Shown here piece after piece: positions 7,833 through 16,684 of a stretch of 42,225 nt of DNA. Position 1 is the stretch's first letter. Every line of letters begins with the position of its first letter. The notes below the pieces were generated by a model. That model saw nothing but the letters and a program-made list of their open reading frames with translations. It made no database searches and was not told the origin of the DNA. The translations under genes were made by a program, and so were the position numbers. Source of the stretch: Alphaproteobacteria bacterium (lineage in GTDB: Bacteria; Pseudomonadota; Alphaproteobacteria; UBA11136). The stretch lies in assembly GCA_016776635.1 (NCBI GenBank), contig JADHSZ010000020.1, positions 1 to 42,225 of the forward strand. Direction: 5' to 3'.

Positions 7833-9182
7833 ATGAGTGAAGGCGGTCTTGAGGCTCCCACCCGCCATGCCCTGGCCTGGCGGGAGCCGGAATTCACCGA
7901 CGCGGACAAAATCGACGCCGAACTGCGGCGCGTTTTCGACATCTGTCATGGCTGCCGCCGTTGCTTCAACCTGTGTGACAGCTTCCCCCGCCTTTTCGAT
8001 CTCATAGACGAGTCCGACAGCGGCGAGCTGGATTCGGTGGCGAGCGGAGGATTCGCGGCCGTGGTGGACGCCTGCACCCTGTGCGACATGTGTTTCATGA
8101 CCAAATGTCCCTATGTGCCGCCCCATGAATTCGACCTCGATTTCCCCCATCTCATACTGCGCTACCGCGCCGCCGAGCTGAAGGCGGGTAAAGCCGGCGC
8201 CATCCACCGCCAGCTTACCCGGACCGACCGCAACGGCCGGCTCGCAAGTCTGGTGGCGCCGTTGATCAACTGGGCCTGCAAGGTGGGCAACGTGCTGACG
8301 CGGCCGGTGATGGAATGGATTGCGGGAATCCACCGCAAGGCCGCCCTGCCCCGGTTCTGCGCCAGGACATTTGCCCGCCGGGCCGCGAAAGAGACCCCCG
8401 AGGTCAACGCCCAGGCGCCGGCTTACGGTCGCAAGGCGGTGCTGTTCGCCACCTGTTTCGCCAATTACAACGACCCCGGCATCGGCCTCGACGCCCGCGC
8501 CGTGCTGGCCTTAAACGGCGTCGAAACCGAAGTGGTCTATCCCGGATGCTGCGGCATGCCCCAGCTTGAAAACGGCGACATCGGGGCCGTGGCCGCAGCG
8601 GCGGAAAAAACTGCCGCCGAGCTCGCGCCCTGGATCGAGAAGGGTTATGACGTGATCGCGCTGGTTTCTTCCTGCGCGCTGATGATGAAGTTCGAATGGC
8701 CCCTCATCCTGCCCGGCGACAAAGCCATCGCGACCCTGTCTGGCGCCACCTTCGACATCGCCGAATACATGGTGGACATAGCCGCCAAGGAAGGCCTGGC
8801 CGACGGTATGAAACCGCTACAGGGCGGCGTTTCGGTACATCTTCCCTGTCACGCCCGGGCCCAGAACATGGGCCCCAAGGCGGCCGAGATGCTGCGCCTG
8901 GTTCCCGATACCGAAATTCACGTGATGGAGCGCTGTTCGGGACATGGCGGCTCCTGGGGCATCATGAAGGACCATTTCGAGATCGCCCTGAAACAGGGCA
9001 AACCGGTAGCCCGCCAGGCGGCGAAGAACGCCGGCTCCTGTGTGGCCTCGGAATGCCCGCTGGCCGGCGATCATATTCTTCAGGTCATGGAGCGGCTCGA
9101 TTCCGAAGAGGCGGAAACCCCCGAGAAAGCCTTCCATCCGATCCAACTTCTCGCCCGTTCCTACGGGCTGGAACAGAAATAG
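7833..9182 (+). CDS. Fe-S oxidoreductase, HdrC/GlpC-like with CCG domains
   Basis: A 449-residue soluble electron-transfer protein. The N-terminus holds two four-cysteine clusters, CHGCRRCFNLC and CTLCDMCFMTKCP, for two [4Fe-4S] centres. The C-terminus carries cysteine-rich CCG-type motifs (YPGCCGMPQLENGD and ERCSGHGGSWG) as in heterodisulfide reductase and GlpC/GlcF subunits. There is no membrane segment. It sits between rubrerythrin and a DUF3501 gene, an arrangement seen in other proteobacteria, and the likely role is passing electrons to rubrerythrin for peroxide reduction. The electron source and true substrate are not visible. Confidence 0.85.
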   Translation: MSEGGLEAPTRHALAWREPEFTDADKIDAELRRVFDICHGCRRCFNLCDSFPRLFDLIDESDSGELDSVASGGFAAVVDACTLCDMCFMTKCPYVPPHEFDLDFPHLILRYRAAELKAGKAGAIHRQLTRTDRNGRLASLVAPLINWACKVGNVLTRPVMEWIAGIHRKAALPRFCARTFARRAAKETPEVNAQAPAYGRKAVLFATCFANYNDPGIGLDARAVLALNGVETEVVYPGCCGMPQLENGDIGAVAAAAEKTAAELAPWIEKGYDVIALVSSCALMMKFEWPLILPGDKAIATLSGATFDIAEYMVDIAAKEGLADGMKPLQGGVSVHLPCHARAQNMGPKAAEMLRLVPDTEIHVMERCSGHGGSWGIMKDHFEIALKQGKPVARQAAKNAGSCVASECPLAGDHILQVMERLDSEEAETPEKAFHPIQLLARSYGLEQK

Positions 9183-9195
9183 GAACGCCCCCCTC

Positions 9196-9789
9196 ATGAG
9201 CAAGCAGGAACACAAACTCACAGCCGGCGACATTCTGCCCATGGCCGAATACGGGTCCCAGCGGGCCGAACAGAGGAAGAAAATGTCCGCCATCAAGAAA
9301 AACCGCCGGGTGGCGGTGGGGCCCGACGCCGGCTTCTATTTCGAGAGTTTCGAGACCATGTGGCACCAGGTGCACGAGATGCTTTTCATCGAGGGCGGCG
9401 GCGAGGCGCAGATTCCCGGCGAGCTGGAGGCCTACAACCCGCTGGTCCCCAACGGGCGCGAACTGGTGGCTACCTTCATGATCGAGATCGACAATCCCGA
9501 GCGCCGGGGGCGCGTTCTGGCCGGGCTTGGCGGCATCGAGGAATGTCTCACCCTTCGCCTCGGCGACGAGATAATCCCCGGCGTGGCCGAGAGGGACATC
9601 GACCGCACCACCGCCGAGGGCAAGGCCTCAGCCGTGCATTTCGTGCATTTCCCCTTCACCGACGCCCAGGCCGATGCCTTCCGTGCCGCCGACGCGGATA
9701 TCTCCATCGTCATTGCCCATGACAACTATTCCCATATGGCGGGGTTGGCGGAAGCCACCCGGGCGGCTCTGATGACGGATTTCGCCTGA
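9196..9789 (+). CDS. DUF3501 family protein
   Basis: A 197-residue soluble protein of the DUF3501 family, recognised by KLTAGDILPMAEY near the N-terminus, FYFESFETMWHQVHEML in the first third and VHFVHFPFT near the C-terminus. No catalytic role is established. Its constant company with a rubrerythrin and an Fe-S protein suggests a part in the same oxidative-stress pathway. The gene begins 13 bp after the Fe-S gene, with AGGAA overlapping that gene's stop codon as the ribosome site, so the two are co-transcribed. An upstream in-frame start at 9040 lies inside the Fe-S gene and is rejected. Confidence 0.85.
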   Translation: MSKQEHKLTAGDILPMAEYGSQRAEQRKKMSAIKKNRRVAVGPDAGFYFESFETMWHQVHEMLFIEGGGEAQIPGELEAYNPLVPNGRELVATFMIEIDNPERRGRVLAGLGGIEECLTLRLGDEIIPGVAERDIDRTTAEGKASAVHFVHFPFTDAQADAFRAADADISIVIAHDNYSHMAGLAEATRAALMTDFA

Positions 9790-9821
9790 TCGGCCGGCCA
9801 GGTCGCCAGCCGGTTTTGCTG

Positions 9822-10388
9822 TCAGTTGATGTCTTCCTTGGGATAGACGCCCCAGAACTCGAAGCGGCGCAGCCAGCCGCCGGTGCCGGCAACATAAAGG
9901 CGGCACCACTCGCCCTCGCATTCCTCGATCCGCCCATAGACGCCGGGCTCCACCTGGGCCACCACCTTGGCCTCCAGCGAGGGCTCGCCGCGCAGGGCGC
10001 GCGGTTCCCCGGTGGTCACCATGGTGCGGCGTCCCGACACCATGCTCCGATGCACCCAGCCTTCGGTGCCCTGCCAGTCCCGGACCTTGCGCCAGTTTTC
10101 AAATTCGGCGACGATTTCCACGGGGATTCCCTTGCGCACGAAGACCCATTCCACCGGATAGCGTACGCCGGGTCCGGTGCGCAGATTGACCTCCGAGGCG
10201 CGCAGGGAGACAAAACGCGGAACCGGCAGCACGTTTTCCGCCGCAGCCGAAGGCGGCGCGATCACCATCTGCCCCCCATAGCCGCCCCACAATCCAAGGA
10301 CAAAAGCCGCCAAAATGCAGAACAGCCGCCAAGGATGGCGGCGGCTGAAAATCCGGTTGGGGGCGGGGGGAAAGATGAAAGCGGACAT
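9822..10388 (-). CDS. SH3b-domain envelope protein
   Basis: A 188-residue protein with a basic N-terminus and one hydrophobic segment (LFCILAAFVLGLWGGYGG) that could be a signal peptide or anchor. Two bacterial SH3-like repeats follow: VNLRTGPGVRYPVEWVF...GWVHRSM and a second ending GEWCRLYVAGTGGWL. Such SH3b proteins sit in the periplasm and bind peptidoglycan or act in envelope stress. The ATG at 10388 is chosen; an upstream TTG would add 12 residues, and neither has a clear ribosome site. It converges on the DUF3501 gene and is divergent from the dehydrogenase. Confidence 0.82.
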   Translation of the reverse strand: MSAFIFPPAPNRIFSRRHPWRLFCILAAFVLGLWGGYGGQMVIAPPSAAAENVLPVPRFVSLRASEVNLRTGPGVRYPVEWVFVRKGIPVEIVAEFENWRKVRDWQGTEGWVHRSMVSGRRTMVTTGEPRALRGEPSLEAKVVAQVEPGVYGRIEECEGEWCRLYVAGTGGWLRRFEFWGVYPKEDIN

Positions 10389-10588
10389 GATGCTAAGACA
10401 ATCAAAAGAAACCGCCAAAAGCAAGGATGGCGGACGGCGGCGGCCGATTTCTCTCTACATTAGCTGGACAAGCCGGTGTCATCTTGTTATGGCCCACTGA
10501 AACCAGAGCAAAACGAAACCATGGATCAACGGGCCACCCGCTACCCGGTTTGAAACCGGGGCGGCAGGGGGGCATTGCGGAGGAATAG

Positions 10589-11575
10589 ATGGGCCGAAAA
10601 AAACCGCTGGTGGTGGTGACACGCAAGCTTCCCGACACCATCGAGACGCGCATGATGGAGCTGTTCGACGTCACCCTGAACCGCGACGACAAACCCATGA
10701 CCCAGACCCAGCTGGCAAACGCCGTCAAGAAGGCCGATGTTCTGGTGCCCACCGTGACCGACCGTATTGACGCGCGCCTTCTGTCCCAGGCCGGGCCACA
10801 GCTGAAGCTCATCGCCAATTTCGGCACCGGCGTGGATTCCATCGATCTCGGCACGGCGCGCACCCGCGGCATCACCGTCACCAACACCCCTGGTGTGCTC
10901 ACCGAGGACACCGCCGACATGACCATGGCCCTGATTCTTTCGGTGCCCCGGCGGCTTGCCGAGGGCGAACGCCTGATGCGCTCGGGCGAGTGGCAGGGCT
11001 GGAGCCCCACCTCCATGCTGGGCCATCGTATCTGGGGAAAACGGCTGGGCATTATCGGCATGGGCCGTATCGGCGCGGCGGTGGCCCAGCGCGCCCGCGG
11101 ATTCGGGCTCGCCATCCATTACCACAACCGCCGCCCGGTGGAAAAATCCCTCGAGGAAAAACTGGAAGCCACCTATTGGGAAAGCCTGGACCAGATGCTG
11201 GCCCAGATGGACATCATTTCCGTCAACTGTCCCCACACGCCGGGCACCTTTCATCTGCTTTCGGCGCGGCGGCTCAAACTGTTGCCTGCCCATTGTTTCG
11301 TCATCAATACCTCGCGCGGCGAGGTGGTGGACGAAAACGCCCTCACCCGCATGCTCCGCGACGGCAAGATTGCCGGGGCCGGGCTTGACGTGTTCGAGCA
11401 CGAGCCCGCCGTCAATCCGAAATTGCTGGAGCTCGACAACGTGGTGCTGCTTCCCCATATGGGGTCGGCCACCATCGAGGGCCGTATCGCCATGGGCGAA
11501 AAGGTGATCATCAACATCAAGACCTTCAGCGACGGCCACCCCCCGCCCGACCGCGTCATCGAAACCATGCTTTAG
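10589..11575 (+). CDS. D-2-hydroxyacid dehydrogenase (glyoxylate reductase type)
   Basis: NAD(P)H-dependent reductase of 2-oxoacids, most like glyoxylate reductase / D-glycerate dehydrogenase, cytosolic, 328 residues. The Rossmann motif is LGIIGMGRIG. The catalytic triad is visible: Arg in INTSRGEVV, Glu in FEHEPAV and His in LPHMGSAT. The substrate-loop segment NFGTGVDSID fits the glyoxylate reductase group. The ribosome site GGAGGA lies 6 bases before ATG. It is transcribed alone, so its exact substrate is not fixed by context. Confidence 0.9.
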   Translation: MGRKKPLVVVTRKLPDTIETRMMELFDVTLNRDDKPMTQTQLANAVKKADVLVPTVTDRIDARLLSQAGPQLKLIANFGTGVDSIDLGTARTRGITVTNTPGVLTEDTADMTMALILSVPRRLAEGERLMRSGEWQGWSPTSMLGHRIWGKRLGIIGMGRIGAAVAQRARGFGLAIHYHNRRPVEKSLEEKLEATYWESLDQMLAQMDIISVNCPHTPGTFHLLSARRLKLLPAHCFVINTSRGEVVDENALTRMLRDGKIAGAGLDVFEHEPAVNPKLLELDNVVLLPHMGSATIEGRIAMGEKVIINIKTFSDGHPPPDRVIETML

Positions 11576-11642
11576 GTCGGGGAGCGGGGCGACTCACGTA
11601 AACCGCACCGACCGTACCGGCCGCACCCTCAGATAAAGACGA

Positions 11643-12077
11643 TTAAATAAAAACGATGCGGCCTTGGTCTCCGGCATCGGCGAGGAAGCTCACCACCCCG
11701 CCCGGGGTGATTTCGATGTCGCCGCGCAGTTCCGCGTCTTCCAGCCCCAGCGCCCGCAGACCCATCTCGCACACCATGAAGCGCACGCCGAGCTCGGCGC
11801 AGGCGGTCATCAGCTCCTCGAACCCGGCCACGCCGGAGTCCACATAGCCGCTGTCGGTCTCAAGCGCCGAACGCCCGTCCTCACCGACAAGATCATGCCA
11901 CCCCGCATCGGCGAGAACCCCATGGGACGCCTTCATGGTGAAGAAAACCGTCACCGGCACATTGGTGGCCGCCGCCGCGCTGGCCATCACCAGCGCGTAA
12001 TGAACGCGGGAGAAATCACCGGAAAAAACCATCAGCGAGAGACGGGGATGCGGGTCAGTCATATGGGTATCAGTCAT
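11643..12077 (-). CDS. DsrE/DsrF-like sulfur-relay family protein
   Basis: A 144-residue protein of the DsrE fold. SLMVFSGDFSRVHYALVMASAAAA forms the first strand and helix. VRFMVCEMGLRALGL holds the one conserved cysteine position of this family, a candidate persulfide carrier. The start overlaps the end of the moeB-like gene by 8 bp, so the two are translationally coupled. With cysK and the Rrf2 regulator upstream, a role in sulfur handling is likely, but no substrate can be named. Confidence 0.85.
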   Translation of the reverse strand: MTDTHMTDPHPRLSLMVFSGDFSRVHYALVMASAAAATNVPVTVFFTMKASHGVLADAGWHDLVGEDGRSALETDSGYVDSGVAGFEELMTACAELGVRFMVCEMGLRALGLEDAELRGDIEITPGGVVSFLADAGDQGRIVFI

Positions 12078-12891
12078 GGGCGGAAAGATCGGTGATGGTG
12101 GGGGCTTTGCCGCAGAGCGGGCATTCGGGGTCGGGCTTGACGCTGATCTTGCGTATTGTGCTGTCGAGGGCGTCGTAAATCACCATCCAGCCCGAAAGTC
12201 CGGTGCCGATGCCCAAAATTTCCTTGATCACTTCGGTGGCCTGAAGCGAGCCGGCCACACCTGCCACCGCCCCCAATACGCCGCCCTCGGCACAGCTCGG
12301 CACCAGGCCCGGCGCCGGAGCTTCACGGAAAATACAGCGGTAACAGGGATTATCCCCGCCCTGATAGGACTTGAAGGTGGCGATCTGGGCGTCGAAGCGC
12401 AGCAGTGCCGCCGACACCAAAGGCCGCTTGGCGAGATGACAGGCGTCGTTGACCAGGTAACGGGTGGCGAAATTATCCGAGCCGTCGGCCACCACATCAT
12501 AGTCCTTGAGCAGGCCGAGGATATTTTTTGAATTTAGGCGGGCCTTGTGGGGAACCAACCGCACCCCGGGATTAACCGCGGCCACGGCTTTTTCCGCGCT
12601 CGCCACCTTATCCATCCCCACATCCACCGTGGCGTGGAGAATCTGGCGCTGGAGGTTGGAGACATCCACCACGTCGTCGTCTATGACGCCCAATGTACCC
12701 ACCCCGGCAGCCGCCAGATAGAGCAACAACGGCGAGCCGAGACCTCCGGCGCCCACCACCAGGACCCTGGCGTTGAGGAGACGGGCCTGGCCCGCGCCGC
12801 CCACCTCGTGCAGGACGATGTGGCGGGCATAGCGCCGGAGCTGGTCCTCGCTGAAATCCTCTACCGAAAAAACGCCGTCCTCGCCGCTCAC
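12070..12891 (-). CDS. moeB: MoeB/ThiF-family adenylyltransferase (E1-like)
   Basis: ATP-dependent activator of the C-terminal Gly-Gly of a small sulfur carrier protein (MoaD, ThiS or CysO type), 273 residues. The nucleotide motif is VVGAGGLGSP, followed by SNLQRQILH and DGSDNFATRYLVND. The two zinc pairs are CYRC and CPLC. PSCAEGGVLG holds the conserved cysteine position. It follows cysK by 20 bp and overlaps the DsrE gene. Its partner carrier protein is not in the window, so molybdopterin, thiamine and cysteine synthesis all remain possible; the cysK neighbour favours cysteine or general sulfur transfer. Confidence 0.9.
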   Translation of the reverse strand: MSGEDGVFSVEDFSEDQLRRYARHIVLHEVGGAGQARLLNARVLVVGAGGLGSPLLLYLAAAGVGTLGVIDDDVVDVSNLQRQILHATVDVGMDKVASAEKAVAAVNPGVRLVPHKARLNSKNILGLLKDYDVVADGSDNFATRYLVNDACHLAKRPLVSAALLRFDAQIATFKSYQGGDNPCYRCIFREAPAPGLVPSCAEGGVLGAVAGVAGSLQATEVIKEILGIGTGLSGWMVIYDALDSTIRKISVKPDPECPLCGKAPTITDLSAHD

Positions 12892-12911
12892 CTGTCCCGT
12901 GTCCTTCCCGT

Positions 12912-13883
12912 TTACGATTCTTCGAACAGGGCGGTGGAGAGATAGCGCTCGGCGAAATCGGGAAGAATGGTGACGATCATCTTGCCCGCCATATCGTCGC
13001 GCGCACCGATCTCCAGCGCCGCAGCCAGCGCCGCGCCCGAGGAAATACCCACCGGCAGCCCCTCCATGCTCGCCGCCTTGCGGGCGGTGGCGAAAGCGGT
13101 TTCGTTGCCGATACGGATAATCTCGTCCACCACATCGGTATTCATGATGCCGGGAACGAAGCCGGCGCCGATGCCCTGAATCTTGTGGGGACCGGGCAGG
13201 CCGCCGGAGAGAACCGGGGAATCTTCCGGCTCCACGGCCACCATTTTGATCTCGGGCTTGCGTTCCTTGAGCACCTCGCCGACGCCGGTAATGGTGCCGC
13301 CGGTGCCCACGCCGCTCACCACCATATCCACGCCGCCGCCGCTGTCGGCCCAGATTTCCTCGGCCGTGGTGCGGCGGTGAATCTCCGGATTGGCGGGGTT
13401 TTCGAACTGTTGCAGCATGATGGCGTTGGGCAGTTCCGCCGCCATCTCCTCGGCCCGGGCGATGGCGCCCTTCATGCCGTTGGCCGCCGGCGTCAGTTCC
13501 AGCTCGGCGCCCAACAGAATCAGCATCTTGCGGCGCTCCAGGGACATGCTCTCGGGCATGGTGAGGATAAGGCGATAACCGCGCGCGGCGCAGACAAAGG
13601 CCAGGGCTATCCCCGTATTGCCGCTGGTGGGCTCGATCAGCACCGAGTCGGGCTTGATGGCTCCCGATTTTTCCGCCGCCTCGATCATGGCAAAGCCAAT
13701 GCGGTCCTTGACCGAAGCCAGGGGATTAAAAAATTCCAGCTTGGCCACGATGTCGGCCTTGCACCCGGCGTCCCCGGCCAGCGCCTTGACCCGGATCAAC
13801 GGCGTGGCGCCGACGGTCTCGACGATGTTGTCATAGACCCGGCCGCGAAACGAGGCGCCGGTATCCTTACTTGAACTTGCCAT
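12912..13883 (-). CDS. cysK: Cysteine synthase (O-acetylserine sulfhydrylase)
   Basis: PLP enzyme forming L-cysteine from O-acetylserine and sulfide, 323 residues, cytosolic. The PLP lysine is Lys59 in LASVKDRIG. The substrate loop [11 protein letters not shown] and the phosphate-binding [10 protein letters not shown] are intact, and [11 protein letters not shown] is typical of CysK. It is the first structural gene after a divergently untouched Rrf2 regulator on the same strand (57 bp gap) and is followed closely by moeB and dsrE, forming a sulfur operon. Confidence 0.95.
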   Translation of the reverse strand: MASSSKDTGASFRGRVYDNIVETVGATPLIRVKALAGDAGCKADIVAKLEFFNPLASVKDRIGFAMIEAAEKSGAIKPDSVLIEPTSGNTGIALAFVCAARGYRLILTMPESMSLERRKMLILLGAELELTPAANGMKGAIARAEEMAAELPNAIMLQQFENPANPEIHRRTTAEEIWADSGGGVDMVVSGVGTGGTITGVGEVLKERKPEIKMVAVEPEDSPVLSGGLPGPHKIQGIGAGFVPGIMNTDVVDEIIRIGNETAFATARKAASMEGLPVGISSGAALAAALEIGARDDMAGKMIVTILPDFAERYLSTALFEES

Positions 13884-13939
13884 TTTATGTCCTTCCTCCC
13901 GTTGATCCGCCCCTCTTGATCCGGGACGTTTCTTTTAAA

Positions 13940-14395
13940 TTATATGGTGAAATCAAGTTTCTGGTGAATTTCGCTTTCGATTCCCTTCTGGTGGGCGAGC
14001 AGGCAGAGATCCTCCACGGTGATGGTATTGAGGCGTTCCATGACCTCGTTTTCAAGCTCCTGCCACAGGGGGCGCACCACCTTATGTCCGATGGCGGAGC
14101 CTGCCTCCTCTTCGATGGGATTTCCGGCGGTTTCCATATTACGCACCACCCGGCTGATTTCGCCCACCGAGATGCGGCGGCGTTCGCGCGCCAGACGATA
14201 GCCGCCCCGGGGACCACGCACCCCGATCAGGATTCCGGCCCGCACCAGATGTTGCAGGACCTGTTCGAGATAGCGCCGGGGAATACCCTGGCGGCGCGTG
14301 ATCTCGCGGTTCTGTACCGGCAGACTGCCGGCGTGATAGGCGATGTCCACCACCGCCTCGATGGCAAACAGCATCTTTTTCGACAGTTTCAGCAT
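13940..14395 (-). CDS. Rrf2-family transcription regulator, cluster-less (CymR-like)
   Basis: Winged-helix regulator of 151 residues. LSKKMLFAIEAVVDIAYHA and the recognition helix IPRRYLEQVLQHLVRAGIL, followed by the wing GPRGGYRLAR, are typical Rrf2. The three cysteines that bind the Fe-S cluster in IscR are absent, which places it nearer CymR-type regulators of cysteine metabolism. Lying directly upstream of cysK on the same strand, it probably controls the cysK-moeB-dsrE genes. The direction of control is unknown. Confidence 0.88.
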   Translation of the reverse strand: MLKLSKKMLFAIEAVVDIAYHAGSLPVQNREITRRQGIPRRYLEQVLQHLVRAGILIGVRGPRGGYRLARERRRISVGEISRVVRNMETAGNPIEEEAGSAIGHKVVRPLWQELENEVMERLNTITVEDLCLLAHQKGIESEIHQKLDFTI

Positions 14396-14417
14396 GGCGT
14401 TCCCATCTTATTCCCCC

Positions 14418-14936
14418 TCAGCCTTCCGACGACGTGCCGGTGGAACCGAAACCGCCATCGCCGCGCGAGCTGGGCGCAAGGTCATCCACCTCCTGCCAGC
14501 GCACCGAACTCACCGCCGCCACCACCATCTGGGCGATGCGCATGCCACGCGTCACGATGAAGTTTTCCGCCCCCTGATTGGCGAGGATGACCCTCACCTC
14601 GCCCCGGTAATCGGCGTCAATGGTGCCCGGCGCATTGGGCAGGGTAATTCCGTGTTTCAAGGCCAGCCCCGAACGGGGCCTGACTTGAGCCTCGAAGCCC
14701 AGCGGCAGGGCGATGGCGAAGCCGGTGGGAATCAGGGCGCGCTCGCCCGGCTCTAAAACCACATCTTCGGACACCGCCGCGCACAGGTCCAACCCCGCGG
14801 CATGTTCGCTGGCCGGCGCCGGCAGGGGCAGGTCTTTGCCGTGCGCCAGCCGGGTGATGGCTACCGGGACCGGGTCGTCGCCGCCGAAAAGGGCGGTAAC
14901 GGGGGCCTTCTCTGGTTTGGGATGTTCAGGCGCCAT
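14418..14936 (-). CDS. dut: dUTP diphosphatase
   Basis: Homotrimeric dUTPase that hydrolyses dUTP to dUMP, keeping uracil out of DNA. All five motifs are present in order: AAGLDL (I), PRSGLA (II), [10 protein letters not shown] (III), RIAQMVVA (IV) and [10 protein letters not shown] (V). At 172 residues it is about 20 longer than usual because of a proline- and acid-rich N-terminal extension. It lies 5 bp after coaBC, the common coaBC-dut arrangement. Confidence 0.96.
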   Translation of the reverse strand: MAPEHPKPEKAPVTALFGGDDPVPVAITRLAHGKDLPLPAPASEHAAGLDLCAAVSEDVVLEPGERALIPTGFAIALPLGFEAQVRPRSGLALKHGITLPNAPGTIDADYRGEVRVILANQGAENFIVTRGMRIAQMVVAAVSSVRWQEVDDLAPSSRGDGGFGSTGTSSEG

Positions 14937-14941
14937 GGTGT

Positions 14942-16147
14942 CTAGGCCACAGGGGAAAAATAATCGGCGATGCGCCGGGCCAGACGTTCGGCCACCTGCA
15001 CTTTGGTCATGGTGGGCCAGTCTTCCGCGCCGTCGCCGTCGATGAGCCGCACCGTGTTGTCATCGCCGCCGAAGGTGCCGGTACCGGCGGAAACATCATT
15101 GGCGAGAATCCAGTCACAGCCCTTGGCCTGGCGCTTGGCGGCGGCCTGCTGCGCCAGATCTTCAGTTTCGGCGGCGAATCCCACCACCAGAGCCGGGCGC
15201 AGATTGCCCGCTTGGCTCAGGCTGGCGAGGATATCGGGGTTCTCCGACAACGCCAGAACCGGAGGTTCGCCGGAGGCCTTTTTCAGCTTCGAGTCGGCCA
15301 GACCGTTTACCTTCCAGTCGCCCACGGCGGCAGCACAGACGGCCACGTCCACCGGCAGCGCCGACTGGCAGGTGGCGAACATCTGGAGGGCGGTTTCCAC
15401 CCTCAGCACCTCCACGCCTTGGGGATCGGGCTCATTTGTGGGGCCGGACACCAGCGTCGTCTCCGCCCCCATGCGCGCCAGGGCCCCGGCGATGGCGTGG
15501 CCCTGTTTGCCCGAAGAGCGATTAGCGATGTAGCGCACCGGATCGATGGGCTCGTGGGTGGGGCCGCTGGTGACCAGCGCATGGCGGCCGGTCAGCGACG
15601 TATGGGGAACCAGAATTTCCTCGATGGCGGCCATGATGTCGGGCACCTCGGCCATGCGGCCCTCGCCCACCTCGCCACAGGCGAGATCACCGGCCTCGGG
15701 CCCCACGCGCATGACACCCCGTTCCTCCAGCAACGCCATGTTGCGCCGGGTGGCGGCATGGTTCCACATGGCCACGTTCATGGCCGGGGCCACCAGCACC
15801 GGGCGGTCACTGGCCAACAGCACGGCGCTGGCCAGGTCGCCCGCCAGACCCCCGGCCATCTTGGCCAGAAAATCGGCGCTGGCGGGAACCACCACGATCA
15901 GATCGGCATCCCTGGCGAGGCGGATATGGCCCATCTCGTTTTCATCGGTGAGCGAGAACATGTCCTCATAGACCTTTTCCCCCGACAGCGACGACAAAGA
16001 GAGCGGCGTGACGAACTGCGCCCCGCCGGCGGTGAGGATACAGCGCAGCTCGGCGCCGCGCTCTTTTAACCGGCGCACCAGGTCGAGACTCTTATAGGCG
16101 GCGATACCGCCGGAAACGATGAGCAGAAGGCGCTTTCCAGACAGCAC
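14942..16147 (-). CDS. coaBC: Phosphopantothenoylcysteine synthetase/decarboxylase
   Basis: Bifunctional enzyme of coenzyme A synthesis, 401 residues. The N-terminal CoaC flavoprotein domain has [17 protein letters not shown] (the PAMN motif) and [13 protein letters not shown] with its active-site cysteine. The C-terminal CoaB domain has [25 protein letters not shown] and AAVGDWKV followed by KLKK. It is the first gene of the coaBC-dut unit. In many alphaproteobacteria it is followed on the other side by ubiB; here 3.8 kb of other DNA intervenes. Confidence 0.96.
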   Translation of the reverse strand: MLSGKRLLLIVSGGIAAYKSLDLVRRLKERGAELRCILTAGGAQFVTPLSLSSLSGEKVYEDMFSLTDENEMGHIRLARDADLIVVVPASADFLAKMAGGLAGDLASAVLLASDRPVLVAPAMNVAMWNHAATRRNMALLEERGVMRVGPEAGDLACGEVGEGRMAEVPDIMAAIEEILVPHTSLTGRHALVTSGPTHEPIDPVRYIANRSSGKQGHAIAGALARMGAETTLVSGPTNEPDPQGVEVLRVETALQMFATCQSALPVDVAVCAAAVGDWKVNGLADSKLKKASGEPPVLALSENPDILASLSQAGNLRPALVVGFAAETEDLAQQAAAKRQAKGCDWILANDVSAGTGTFGGDDNTVRLIDGDGAEDWPTMTKVQVAERLARRIADYFSPVA

Positions 16148-16241
16148 GGTTGATCTCCCCAGGATGTACGGAACTTTGTTGTGGTTAAGCTAAGGCCGCG
16201 CCGTCTTTTCTGCAAGTTTATTTGTAAAATACGCGGCTTCG

Positions 16242-16281
16242 CACAAAAACCCCGCCGGTGGAAACCAGCGGGGTTTTTGTG
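16242..16281 (-). terminator. Two-way terminator of the peptide B/C unit
   Basis: Perfect 14-bp arms, CACAAAAACCCCGC (16242-16255) and GCGGGGTTTTTGTG (16268-16281), around a 12-base loop. It is symmetrical with T-runs on both strands, but only the leftward peptide genes end nearby (stop at 16300). The 18 bp between stop and stem match the flank of peptide gene A at 3266-3292. Confidence 0.85.
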
Positions 16282-16299
16282 GCCTGAAACCGGGTCAGG

Positions 16300-16437
16300 T
16301 TATTCCGTCGGCCCCATGCTGTGATAGCAAAGGACGCTGCCGCCACATAACTGCGCGTCCGCGGTGCGGTCCAGAGCCTCGTCGGTCAACTCGGCCACAT
16401 CCTCGCTCTCGATCTTTTTCACGTCGGTCTTGGGCAT
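16300..16437 (-). CDS. Small leader-plus-core peptide B (RiPP-precursor-like), 45 aa
   Basis: Second gene of the leftward pair. The leader (M-P-KTDVKKIESED, then VAELTDEALDRT) nearly matches peptide A and differs mostly by synonymous changes. The C-terminal 20 residues are different, with C31 and C37 (C-X5-C), Gly-Gly after the first Cys, and a Tyr-His-Ser segment. An ideal AAGGAG ribosome site lies 5 bases before ATG. The gene begins 24 bp after peptide C and ends just before a perfect terminator. No enzyme family can be assigned; it is read here as a secreted or modified peptide precursor, and its biochemical fate is unknown. Confidence 0.8.
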   Translation of the reverse strand: MPKTDVKKIESEDVAELTDEALDRTADAQLCGGSVLCYHSMGPTE

Positions 16438-16461
16438 GGGTTTCTCCTTAGTGCAGGCTAT

Positions 16462-16602
16462 TTAAGCCGGAGAACCGCAGTAAACGCTCATGACGCTCGC
16501 TTTTGGGACGCATCCCTGCGCGGTCCCGGCCCGGTCCAGGGCCTCATCGCTGAGTTCCTTCAAATCTTCGCTCTCGATTTTCTTGATGTCTGTCTTGGAC
16601 AT
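16462..16602 (-). CDS. Small leader-plus-core peptide C (RiPP-precursor-like), 46 aa
   Basis: First gene of the leftward pair and third family member. The leader (M-S-KTDIKKIESED, then LKELSDEALDRA) shows conservative Val-to-Ile and Val-to-Leu changes. The variable part has C31 and C42 (C-X10-C, the same spacing as peptide A) plus Ser, Pro and Lys. GGGGGAGG precedes the ATG. The conserved element at 16642-16684 lies 43 bp upstream, and its outer end overlaps the stop codon of the GGDEF/EAL gene, so the peptides may be read both from that element and from the gene upstream. Confidence 0.8.
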   Translation of the reverse strand: MSKTDIKKIESEDLKELSDEALDRAGTAQGCVPKASVMSVYCGSPA

Positions 16603-16641
16603 GGATTCCTCCCCCAACCATGACAATGAATAAAAACCGCG

Positions 16642-16684
16642 CCTATCCTATGCCCAATGTCGCGCAGCAGGGAAACATTATTCC
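16642..16684 (-). promoter_or_regulatory. Conserved upstream element / promoter of peptide genes C and B
   Basis: The minus strand reads GGAATAATGTTTCCC, then GCGCGAC and TAGGAT, matching the element before peptide gene A word for word. TAGGAT starts 43 bp before the ATG against 42 bp at the other locus. The copy has been kept although the surrounding DNA has diverged, which points to function. Part of it encodes the last codons of the upstream gene. Confidence 0.6.

Noticed and set aside
12070..12891. MoeB-like enzyme as maturase of the small peptides
   Set aside because: E1-like enzymes do modify some peptides, but this one is embedded in a sulfur operon, has normal MoeB motifs and is 3.4 kb from the nearest peptide gene on the other side of coaBC.
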